A stretch of 5,809 nt of DNA, taken from positions 1-5,809 of the forward strand of contig JACZUR010000150.1 in NCBI GenBank assembly GCA_022573095.1, in the 5' to 3' direction. Source of the stretch: Gemmatimonadota bacterium. Lineage in GTDB: Bacteria; Gemmatimonadota; Gemmatimonadetes; Gemmatimonadales; GWC2-71-9. The notes under the pieces were generated by a model. It was given only the letters and a program-made list of their open reading frames with translations. It was not told the origin of the DNA and made no database searches. This document shows positions 1-5,809 of the stretch, piece after piece. How positions within the stretch are numbered: the first letter of the stretch is position 1; every line of letters starts with the position of its first letter. A program made the translations under genes and the position numbers.

Positions 1-386
1 AACTGCCACACCACCTCGTTGCCAGCTTCAGGTCGACGCTGGAGGAAGCCGACCAAGCCGACCTGCTCCTGCACGTGGTTGACTCCTCCCACTCCCACTG
101 GGAAGATCAGATCGAGTCGGCCGAGAAGGTACTTAGCGAACTGGAGCTGAGCGATCGCTCCGTGCTATACGTCTTCAACAAGGTGGATCTGCTCGAGGAT
201 CGCGGCGTCTTTGAAGCACAGATTCGCCAGCGCTATCCCAATTCCGTGTTCGTTTCGGCAACGCAGGGCAGGGTGGACGATCTTAAGGCCGCCCTCGGAG
301 ACCGGGCGCTTCTTCCCGGCTACGAACGAGAACAGGACTTCAAGACCTCCGCCACGCCACTAGCGAACGAATCCGCGGAGAAATGA
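1..386 (+). CDS. hflX: GTPase HflX, C-terminal fragment (5' end outside window)
   Basis: This is the 3' part of an HflX-type GTPase gene. The frame is open from base 3 and stops at TGA 384-386. It begins with LPHHLVASFRSTLEEADQAD and then LLLHVVD, the segment that follows the DTVGF (G3) motif in HflX. The G4 motif NKVD is at 177-188 and the G5 motif SAT at 255-263. The N-terminal HflX domain and the G1-G3 motifs lie left of the window. HflX proteins are cytoplasmic GTPases that bind the 50S subunit and split stalled or stress-arrested 70S ribosomes; that role is family knowledge. The GTG at 75 is internal and is not the start, because conserved HflX sequence continues upstream of it. The polar tail after about base 330 is not conserved-looking and overlaps the converging glycosyltransferase gene by 67 bp. 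HflX is probably unrelated in function to the polysaccharide genes. Confidence 0.93.
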   Translation, partial: LPHHLVASFRSTLEEADQADLLLHVVDSSHSHWEDQIESAEKVLSELELSDRSVLYVFNKVDLLEDRGVFEAQIRQRYPNSVFVSATQGRVDDLKAALGDRALLPGYEREQDFKTSATPLANESAEK

Positions 387-1558
387 CGCTCGGCGCGTTG
401 ACGCCCCTTTGCACCAACTGCACCCAGTTCGTCCGGACTCAACGTCAGCACCTCACACATTAGCTTTCTTAACGCATCGACGTTCCGCGGCTCACACAAC
501 CAGCCGCCAACTCCCGGCTCCCATTCCCGTTTCCCGCTTCCCGATTCCCGATCGTCTGACCGCTCCCCGCTCCCCGCTCCCCGCTCCCCTCCCAAAATCT
601 CAACCGGCCCTCCCTCTTTCACTGCGATGACCGGCACCCCGCACGCCATCGATTCCATGATCACACGCCCAAAGGGCTCCGGGCGAAGCGAATAATGAAC
701 CGAAAGGCACAATTCCGGATAAACCAGATGGACATCTGTCTGGAACTCGAGGTGATGGACCCGCTGGTTCTTTGGCGCCCGGACCTTTCCCGCCAACTCC
801 TTACCGAAGGCGTGTTCGGCCACAGTGTCATAGATCGGTCCGCCGACGAACACGAGATGTGTGTCGAGGAAATCAGCTGAGATTCGCTCGAAGGCGGACA
901 ACACCTCTAACTGGCCCTTCCACGCTGCGAACACCGCCGGCATCCCTATGATCCTGTCTTCCGTTCTGATTCCGAGCTTTTCATGTATCCATCCCGTCGG
1001 TGGACGGGGTCGAAAGCGATCGAGATCGATCCCGTTGTGGAGGACCCGAGTTCGCTCGACTTGCCACGAATCTCCTACCGCTCCGCTATTCACAATCACT
1101 TTGCGGGGGAAGCGGCGTGCCAGAAACTTCCACACCGCACCGGTCGAATCCGGCGGGTACTCTCTGATGTGCCATACCGCTGGAAAGTCACGCGCCCACA
1201 CCGTTGCGAGGTGGGTCTTGAAAGAATTCGAATACAGGACGGTAGCGGGGCTCGCGAGTCGTCCGATGGCTCTACCCGCTTCGGCAAACCTGGGTAACGC
1301 CATGATCGTATTCAGCGCGGAGAACTTGCCGGGCTGCTGAGAGAGAGGTAGCAGCGGTTTGAGTTCCGGGATCTCCACAATCGAAACATCGTTCTCTGTC
1401 AACGCGTCGGTTAAGGGGCCTTCGTGCGGTACGCCAACGCGGAGGTCGATTCCAAGTCCTCGAGCCCTCGTTGCGAAATCCAGCAGGCTTCTCTCGGATC
1501 CGCCGAGCGCGGAGGAGATGGAGAGCGCTAGGACGGGCTGAAGAATTTCCGCCACCAC
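320..1558 (-). CDS. GT4-family glycosyltransferase with a repeat-encoded insertion
   Basis: A retaining GT-B fold glycosyltransferase of about 412 residues, probably cytoplasmic and acting in polysaccharide repeat-unit assembly. The N-terminal acceptor domain opens with a strand and glycine loop (ALSISSALGGSERS, residues 11-24). The donor domain shows HNGID at 174-178, the basic donor-phosphate residue in AAWKGQ (K214) and the EX7E motif E294-PFGRVIM-E302. The sugar donor and acceptor cannot be read from sequence. A loop at about residues 324-350, rich in Gly, Ser, Glu and Arg, is encoded by G-rich heptad repeats. Relatives normally pass almost directly from GGPVEIL to GGWL, so this looks like an insertion. 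The start is one of two tandem GTG codons (1558 or 1555); a GAGG at 1563-1560 is better spaced for 1555. The gene overlaps the end of asnB by 31 bp and the end of hflX antisense by 67 bp. It is the last gene of the operon. Confidence 0.9.
   Translation of the reverse strand: MVAEILQPVLALSISSALGGSERSLLDFATRARGLGIDLRVGVPHEGPLTDALTENDVSIVEIPELKPLLPLSQQPGKFSALNTIMALPRFAEAGRAIGRLASPATVLYSNSFKTHLATVWARDFPAVWHIREYPPDSTGAVWKFLARRFPRKVIVNSGAVGDSWQVERTRVLHNGIDLDRFRPRPPTGWIHEKLGIRTEDRIIGMPAVFAAWKGQLEVLSAFERISADFLDTHLVFVGGPIYDTVAEHAFGKELAGKVRAPKNQRVHHLEFQTDVHLVYPELCLSVHYSLRPEPFGRVIMESMACGVPVIAVKEGGPVEILGGERGAGSGERSDDRESGSGKREWEPGVGGWLCEPRNVDALRKLMCEVLTLSPDELGAVGAKGRQRAERHFSADSFASGVAEVLKSCSRS
512..593. 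repeat. Two blocks of G/C-skewed heptad repeats inside a coding region
   Basis: On the + strand, 512-552 is a degenerate run of TCCCGNN units: TCCCGGC, a 6-mer TCCCAT, TCCCGTT, TCCCGCT, then TCCCGAT twice. After 8 bp, 561-588 is four perfect copies of CGCTCCC, followed by CTCCC to 593. On the coding (-) strand these read as GGGGAGC and CGGGAA-like units. They translate in frame as the low-complexity loop of the glycosyltransferase at 320-1558. Similar short G-rich heptads occur between genes in some GC-rich bacteria (from memory, not checked), so finding them inside a conserved enzyme domain is odd. They are not CRISPR-like: the units are too short and there are no spacers. Confidence 0.92.
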
Positions 1559-3336
1559 ACCTCGATTACCAGCAGGTTCCAGAGCGAAAGGCCGCGCGAT
1601 CTTCCCGAGCGATGTTTATCCAGCAGAGCCTTTACGCCGGCTGGAGAGAGGTATTCGTTGGTAAATGAGCCACGCTGGTTCGCCAGGTCGTCGAGTCGAG
1701 TGCCGAGTGCTCCTTTGAACCATTCATCGAGCGGTGGTTTGAAGGGCGCCTTCGGTCTTTGCACGCTAATCTCGGGGATCTCCGCGGCGAAGGCGTGCCT
1801 CAACAATTTCTTTCCGAGCCACGCGGTTCTCAGATCGTCAGGAATTCGGGACACGTACTCGACGAGTTTGTGATCGAGGAGGGGAACGCGGGCCTCTAGG
1901 CTCGCCGCCATCGACATCTTATCCACTTTGAGCAGTACGTCGTTGAGCAGCCAGCGATTCAGGTCTTGTCTCCACGGGGCGAGATCGGAGTCGCAGCCGT
2001 AGGCATCCTTCCACGATGTTATCGCCGGATGGATTTCCAAGAGTTCATTGGGCTCAAGGTCGCTCATCCAGAGTGCGTTTCTCAGCAGTCGATCCGGGTC
2101 GGCATCGGCAAGACGTCGCGCAACGTGTCCGCCCAGACCGGGTAGCCTTGTCGCCAGCTTTAAGAACGGTCTCCACATCGCCCGCGGCAGTCGGTGCAGT
2201 CGATCTGCGAGCACGGACAGCCGATAGCGAGGATACCCACCGAACAGCTCGTCGCCACCTTCACCCGTTAAAGCTACTGTTACCTGTTGCCGCGCCACCT
2301 CCGAAATCAGCAGTGTTGGCAGAGCAGCTGCATCGCCCAAGGGTTCGTCCATGTGCCAGACGACTCTTTCCAGCTCATCCGCGGTTCGCAACGCAACCAG
2401 GTGCTCTGTATGATCGGTGCCGATCTCCTGTGAGACTGCCTTGGCGTAGGGTCGTTCATCGCCCGTTGTAGGACTGAAACCTACGGTGAATGTCTTAGGT
2501 CTCGTAGCGGAGAAGGCGGCCATCTGGCTGACGATGACGGTGGAGTCGAGTCCTCCGGAGAGAAGCGCTCCCACTGCTACGTCACTCACTAACCGATACC
2601 GCACCGATTCACGAACCAAGTCACGCACTCGGTCGGCGGCCTCTTCGAACGATGGACGAAACTCCGGATCAGCTTCGGGAGCCTCCCAGTACCGATACCA
2701 CTTGATTTCGCCGTTGGCGATCTCAGCGAAGGTACCGGGTTCCACGCGGTTGATTCCAGCGAACATCGTCTGATCTCCACTAACGAATCGATTCGCGAGC
2801 TGCTCCGGGATTTTTTGTTCGTTGATCCTTGCAGATATGTCAGGGTGCACGAGGAGAGCTTTTATTTCTGAAGCAAAGGCCCATCCCTGCGACGCACGTG
2901 CTATATAAAGAGGTTTAATCCCGAGTCTGTCGCGGGCTATCAAGAGTCTGTTGGTATCGGTGGCTGAGATGGCGAGCGTAAACATACCTCGCAGCCTCTC
3001 CACGACTCCCCGCAGCCCCCATTCCTCGAAACCGTGTACAATTACTTCGGTATCACCTTTACTCTTGAAGTGGTGCCTCAGTTCGAGCAATTCAGTTCTT
3101 AGGTCAGCGTAGTTGTAAATTTCTCCATTCAGCACCGCACCCACTGTTCCGTTTTCGTTGAACACCGGTTGGTGGCCACCCTCGACATCAATTACCGATA
3201 ACCGTCTAACTCCGAGGCACACGTCGCCATTCTCATGTACGCCGTGATCGTCTGGTCCGCGGTGCCGTACCGAGTCCAGCATGGGACGCACAATGCCCTC
3301 TCCGCCCGCTTTGTAGAGAGCTACGATCCCACACAT
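1528..3336 (-). CDS. asnB: Asparagine synthase (glutamine-hydrolysing), AsnB family
   Basis: A full-length class II glutamine amidotransferase and synthetase of 602 residues, cytoplasmic. The N-terminal glutaminase domain starts at MCGIVA, where Cys2 is the nucleophile after Met removal. It carries RHRGPDD (24-30), the RRLSVIDVEGGHQP region (44-57), NGEIYN (70-75) and GDTE (94-97). The C-terminal ATP-pyrophosphatase domain has the PP-loop SGGLDS (260-265), GEGGDELFGGYPRY (358-371) and KVDKMSMAASLEARVPLLD (470-488). All key residues are present, so it should be active. The family hydrolyses glutamine, passes ammonia through a tunnel and amidates an adenylated carboxylate, classically aspartate. 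Its place between glycosyltransferases suggests it may instead amidate a sugar acid, as proposed for AsnB-like proteins of polysaccharide clusters; this is inference. The ATG directly follows the TAG of the upstream gene with no gap, and an AGGAG lies 13 nt upstream at 3354-3350. Confidence 0.95.
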   Translation of the reverse strand: MCGIVALYKAGGEGIVRPMLDSVRHRGPDDHGVHENGDVCLGVRRLSVIDVEGGHQPVFNENGTVGAVLNGEIYNYADLRTELLELRHHFKSKGDTEVIVHGFEEWGLRGVVERLRGMFTLAISATDTNRLLIARDRLGIKPLYIARASQGWAFASEIKALLVHPDISARINEQKIPEQLANRFVSGDQTMFAGINRVEPGTFAEIANGEIKWYRYWEAPEADPEFRPSFEEAADRVRDLVRESVRYRLVSDVAVGALLSGGLDSTVIVSQMAAFSATRPKTFTVGFSPTTGDERPYAKAVSQEIGTDHTEHLVALRTADELERVVWHMDEPLGDAAALPTLLISEVARQQVTVALTGEGGDELFGGYPRYRLSVLADRLHRLPRAMWRPFLKLATRLPGLGGHVARRLADADPDRLLRNALWMSDLEPNELLEIHPAITSWKDAYGCDSDLAPWRQDLNRWLLNDVLLKVDKMSMAASLEARVPLLDHKLVEYVSRIPDDLRTAWLGKKLLRHAFAAEIPEISVQRPKAPFKPPLDEWFKGALGTRLDDLANQRGSFTNEYLSPAGVKALLDKHRSGRSRGLSLWNLLVIEVWWRKFFSPS

Positions 3337-4521
3337 CTAGGAAATCAGGCTCCTGTACACGTCCGCCGTCCGCGCGGCTGCCCTGCTCCAGGTAAACTGG
3401 CTGGCGCGCGCAACGCCTTTCTCTGCAAGTTCTTTGCGCAGCGCGGGGTTTAGCGCTATGCGCTCGAGTTCAACGCTGAATAGATCCGGGTTTTCACTGG
3501 GGACTATGATTCCGGTATCGCCATGAACATCCCGTAGACCACCAGCGCCGGACGATACGACGGGGACGCCCGCTGCCATCGCTTCCAACACGGGTAAGCC
3601 AAAGCCCTCGTAACTCGACGGGAAACAGAGCACATCAGCCGCGCGGTATGCGTGATGTAACTCTCTTTCCGGCATGCTGCCTAGAAAGACGGAGCATTGA
3701 TCGAGGCCGGCCCTCTTGAGTGTCTTTACTTGTTCCCCGGTTAGTTTGGCACCTACCTGTAGCAGCCAAGCGCCAAACCCACTGGCCCGCAACTTCGCTA
3801 CGGCCTTGATGACCACCGGCAGGTTCTTCCGTTCGTCCGAACTTCCGACATGTAGTACTACAAACGCGTCGGCGGGAAGCCGCCACTTCTCCCTGGTGAG
3901 CTGCCGTACTTCTGGATCGTCTGGTTCGAAAAACACTTCATCCACACCGTGTGGTATCACATGGATTCCCTCGTCTCCGCCAAGCCAGTGGCTCAACTCA
4001 CTTTTCACGCGTTCGGTAAATACGATCCACGCATCCGCCGCCTTGATGCCCTTGAGCACCCTCCAGAGAAAGTGGTTGCGAATGTTCGCGGTAAAACTGC
4101 TCGTATCGAAGCCAACCGTCATGACCGGCATAAGGTCGTGCACCGATACCACCGCCGGTCTACCCTGCATTCCGTGGAGGATATGTGCGTAAGAGTGATC
4201 GAGGATGTGCACGAGATCAGAACTCATGCGTCTTACTTTCCGCGGGTACGTGAAGTACCTGCTGGCGTAGCGCCTCGCCTCACGGGTCAGCCATGTTTTG
4301 CCGCGTGCCATCTCGGGATGCGTCCTGCCGTGCGCGGCAGAAGCGTCAGCCGTGAGTTCCGATATTGGCCCAGAGACCCGGACAGCGAGATCGTCGTGCT
4401 CGGTCCGCAGATACTTGAGAATGCGGGATGCGTACCGATCCATTGACGGCCAGTTCTCGAGCGGAAGGTCGGGGACCAACAATATTCTTCGACCCGGGGT
4501 CCCCTTGGTGTCAGGCGGCAA
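3337..4521 (-). CDS. GT4-family glycosyltransferase
   Basis: A complete retaining GT-B glycosyltransferase of 394 residues. The N-terminal domain has RRILLVPDLP (11-20) and VVSVHDLMP (124-132). The C-terminal nucleotide-sugar domain has VIPHGVD (188-194), LHVGSSDERKNL (223-234, with R231 and K232 placed to contact the donor phosphates), and the EX7E motif E305-GFGLPVL-E313 followed by EAMAAGVPVV. The pattern resembles mannosyl- or rhamnosyltransferases of exopolysaccharide clusters, but the donor cannot be assigned. No signal peptide or membrane segment is seen, so it is a cytoplasmic or peripheral enzyme. The TTG start at 4521 is supported by GAGGTG seven bases upstream. No ATG or GTG occurs before ATG codon 27, which would cut off the first beta strand. 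It overlaps the upstream glycosyltransferase by 11 bp and abuts asnB exactly. Confidence 0.93.
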   Translation of the reverse strand: MPPDTKGTPGRRILLVPDLPLENWPSMDRYASRILKYLRTEHDDLAVRVSGPISELTADASAAHGRTHPEMARGKTWLTREARRYASRYFTYPRKVRRMSSDLVHILDHSYAHILHGMQGRPAVVSVHDLMPVMTVGFDTSSFTANIRNHFLWRVLKGIKAADAWIVFTERVKSELSHWLGGDEGIHVIPHGVDEVFFEPDDPEVRQLTREKWRLPADAFVVLHVGSSDERKNLPVVIKAVAKLRASGFGAWLLQVGAKLTGEQVKTLKRAGLDQCSVFLGSMPERELHHAYRAADVLCFPSSYEGFGLPVLEAMAAGVPVVSSGAGGLRDVHGDTGIIVPSENPDLFSVELERIALNPALRKELAEKGVARASQFTWSRAAARTADVYRSLIS

Positions 4522-5626
4522 TCGACTTCACCTCATTGTAGATGCGTGCGAGTTGTGCGTTAGGATCGCACAATTGTCGGGCTCTTATTGGAGCCGCTGA
4601 GGCAAGTGCCGCGAGTCGATCGGGGTCTTCAATCAAAGATTCCAGCGAAACCACCAACTGTGAAACGTCGTCAGGGTCAATCAGTACACCGCACGACTCG
4701 TCGATTATTTCCAGTGCACCACCAATCGCGGTAGTCACCACCGGTAGTCCGGTGTAGAGCGCTTCTACAAAGGTTACACCAAACCCCTCCGGATGTGTAT
4801 TCGGTTGGCAGTAGAGGTCCGCTGCCGCGTAGACATTGGCGATGTCTTTTCTGTCTCCGAGAAAACGAACGCTGTCCGAGATGCCAAGTCCGGCAGCTTG
4901 GGACTCGAGACTTGCCTGATATCGTTGCTCAGATGGTTGCTGAGCGCCACCCGCGAACCAGCAGTACACAGTCGCCGTCACGTTCAACCCTGCAACAGCT
5001 GATAGTAATACGGCATGTCCTTTGAGGGCTTCCATTCTTCCAGCCAACAGAATAACGAATGCGTCGGGGGGTGTGTTTGCCTGTTCACGAACTTCCAGAC
5101 GAGTTGCGTGACCTGTTTGTGGCTCCTCAACTGGATTGTAGATCACGATGCTTCGCGCGTTGGGATACAGTTTTGGCAGAGTGCGCGCGGTCGAGTTGCT
5201 ATTGCAGACAACCAGCTGCGGCTCGTGGCGCCGCGCCAATCGCTCCGTCCAGTGAAGTTTCCCCAGAGCGCCGTGAAGCCAGAAAACACAGGGTCCGCTC
5301 CAATTCGTGAGCACCGGACCAAAGATTCCCTGCGTCCATGGAGAGTGTGTGACAACAGCGTCGAAATTCCTCGTTGCCAGCAGGCGTCCAAGTAGCACCC
5401 TCGCCCTGAAAACAGTCCACGGCCTGCTGGCCTTGGCTGCGCCGAGAATATGCACTTTGGACTCACGACCTCTTAGCTCTCGAGCTAGGCGCGAATCGAA
5501 ACAGAGAGCGTACTCGGACTCGAACCCACCCGTTTCATCGTCATAACTTCGTAGCGAGAGGAGGACGGTCTCAATTCCGCCGAAGAGATTCCCGCTATGG
5601 ACGTGCAGGAGCCTAAGTTGGGTCAC
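4511..5626 (-). CDS. GT4-family glycosyltransferase
   Basis: A complete retaining GT-B glycosyltransferase of 371 residues. The N-terminus LRLLHVHSGNLFGGIETVLL (4-23) is the first strand plus the GG acceptor and phosphate loop. VFWLHGALG (114-122) carries the conserved histidine (H118) of the acceptor domain. The donor domain has IYNPVE (162-167), LLAGRMEALKGH (193-204, with R197 and K202 as expected donor-phosphate contacts), and E280-GFGVTFV-E288, the EX7E motif. The length is usual for the family and no domain is missing. It likely adds one sugar to a lipid-linked intermediate on the cytoplasmic face; donor and linkage are unknown. The GTG start at 5626 puts the first strand right at the N-terminus. 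No good Shine-Dalgarno lies within 5-10 nt, so it may depend on ribosomes ending translation of the upstream gene 13 bp away. Confidence 0.93.
   Translation of the reverse strand: MTQLRLLHVHSGNLFGGIETVLLSLRSYDDETGGFESEYALCFDSRLARELRGRESKVHILGAAKASRPWTVFRARVLLGRLLATRNFDAVVTHSPWTQGIFGPVLTNWSGPCVFWLHGALGKLHWTERLARRHEPQLVVCNSNSTARTLPKLYPNARSIVIYNPVEEPQTGHATRLEVREQANTPPDAFVILLAGRMEALKGHAVLLSAVAGLNVTATVYCWFAGGAQQPSEQRYQASLESQAAGLGISDSVRFLGDRKDIANVYAAADLYCQPNTHPEGFGVTFVEALYTGLPVVTTAIGGALEIIDESCGVLIDPDDVSQLVVSLESLIEDPDRLAALASAAPIRARQLCDPNAQLARIYNEVKSIAA
4529..4534 (-). promoter_or_regulatory. Ribosome binding site (GAGGTG) for the TTG-started glycosyltransferase
   Basis: On the - strand GAGGTG lies 7 nt before the TTG at 4521. 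It sits inside the last codons of the upstream glycosyltransferase gene. It decides the start of the downstream gene, since no ATG or GTG is near. Its position within translated sequence fits translational coupling across the 11-bp overlap. Confidence 0.7.
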
Positions 5627-5639
5627 TTACGTTTCGCCG

Positions 5640-5809
5640 CTATTTCCTGGCCGGCGTCGATATCGGCGAGGGCCCGACCGGCCAGGATTCAACATGTTCA
5701 TGCACCGCACCATTGTTGGTAGTTTGCACCCACGGTTCCAAATTCTGCTCGCCGTACTTCAAATGCAAGTAAGCCAAGCCTCTCCACGTTAGCTGATACC
5801 TGAAGGAGC
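5640..5809 (-). CDS. Unidentified protein, C-terminal fragment (5' end outside window)
   Basis: On the - strand a frame is open from the right edge (first whole codon 5807-5805) to a TAG at 5642-5640, giving 55 residues. The sequence reads SFRYQLTWRGLAYLHLKYGE, then QNLEPWVQTTNNGAVHEHVE and a proline-rich tail ending TPARK. Its rich mix of aromatic and charged residues looks like true protein. The other two frames on this strand stop early or look unlike protein. It has the same orientation as the glycosyltransferases and ends 13 bp before the next start, so it is probably part of the same operon. I do not recognise the family. No membrane segment or catalytic motif is visible in this piece. 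Confidence 0.6.
   Translation of the reverse strand, partial: SFRYQLTWRGLAYLHLKYGEQNLEPWVQTTNNGAVHEHVESWPVGPSPISTPARK
5645..5687. repeat. 10-bp perfect inverted repeat at an operon gene junction
   Basis: TCCTGGCCGG at 5645-5654 pairs with CCGGCCAGGA at 5678-5687, leaving a 23-nt loop (5655-5677). It covers the last codons of the unidentified upstream gene, just before its stop codon and the start of the next glycosyltransferase. There is no T-run after either arm, so it is not a typical intrinsic terminator. In the - strand transcript it could form a stable GC-rich hairpin. A role in mRNA processing or translation coupling is possible but unproven, and it may simply reflect the coding sequence. 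Confidence 0.5.

Noticed and set aside
75..386. A complete small gene starting at GTG 75
   Set aside because: Conserved HflX sequence continues upstream in the same frame to the left edge, so this GTG is internal.
512..593. CRISPR array or transposon end
   Set aside because: The units are only 7 bp, adjacent, and without spacers. There are no terminal inverted repeats or transposase.
497..600. Frameshift or pseudogene in the glycosyltransferase
   Set aside because: The frame stays open through the repeats and resumes with a normal GGWLCEPRN segment and C-terminal helices, so the gene appears intact in this copy.
861..1340. Open frame of 159 codons on the + strand
   Set aside because: It lies fully antisense to a glycosyltransferase with clear motifs, and its translation is basic and low in recognisable structure. 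It is a shadow of the real gene.
2016..2471. Open frame of 151 codons on the + strand
   Set aside because: It is antisense to the AsnB synthetase domain. The Arg/Pro/Ala-rich translation is typical of a GC-rich shadow frame.
3716..4446. Two long overlapping + strand frames of about 160 codons each
   Set aside because: Both are antisense to the glycosyltransferase at 3337-4521, whose motifs are intact. Neither shows a domain or a convincing start.
5015..5395. Open frame of 126 codons on the + strand
   Set aside because: It is antisense to the glycosyltransferase at 4511-5626. The Cys-rich, irregular translation has no recognisable fold.
5645..5687. Rho-independent terminator
   Set aside because: No T-run follows the stem on either strand, the loop is 23 nt long, and the hairpin lies inside an apparent operon.

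Overview
The window is a piece of a bacterial chromosome of moderately high GC. It carries the 3' end of a housekeeping GTPase gene (hflX) on the + strand. Running towards it on the - strand is a tightly packed surface-polysaccharide gene cluster. Nothing in the sequence fixes the taxon. The GC level, the frequent GTG and TTG starts, and the G-rich heptad repeats would suit an environmental group such as Acidobacteriota or Gemmatimonadota, but this is a weak inference.

Layout from left to right: (1) 1-386 (+), the C-terminal part of HflX, with the NKxD and SAT GTP-binding motifs. (2) 320-1558 (-), a GT4-type glycosyltransferase whose 3' end overlaps hflX antisense by 67 bp. (3) 1528-3336 (-), a complete glutamine-hydrolysing asparagine synthase (AsnB family). 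(4) 3337-4521 (-), a second GT4 glycosyltransferase. (5) 4511-5626 (-), a third GT4 glycosyltransferase. (6) 5640-5809 (-), the last 55 codons of an upstream gene that I do not recognise. There is no gene-free stretch longer than 13 bp, and I see no tRNA, rRNA, IS element or CRISPR array. The cluster promoter must lie beyond the right edge.

The - strand genes are transcribed right to left, with junctions of +13, -11, 0 and -31 bp. That is the spacing of one operon with translational coupling. Three retaining GT-B glycosyltransferases around an amidotransferase suggest assembly of a cytoplasmic oligosaccharide repeat unit (exopolysaccharide, capsule or O-antigen). The AsnB protein may amidate a sugar acid or supply a related amide. 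No flippase, polymerase or priming transferase is visible, so the pathway is incomplete here.

The most unusual feature is inside the last glycosyltransferase (320-1558). Two blocks of G-rich heptad repeats at 512-593 encode an extra low-complexity loop of about 25 residues just after the catalytic EX7E region. The units are 7 bp long, so gain or loss of one unit would shift the frame and truncate the enzyme. The coding strand there also fits the G-quadruplex pattern. I found no clearly new multi-gene system; the repeat-bearing glycosyltransferase is the best candidate for follow-up.
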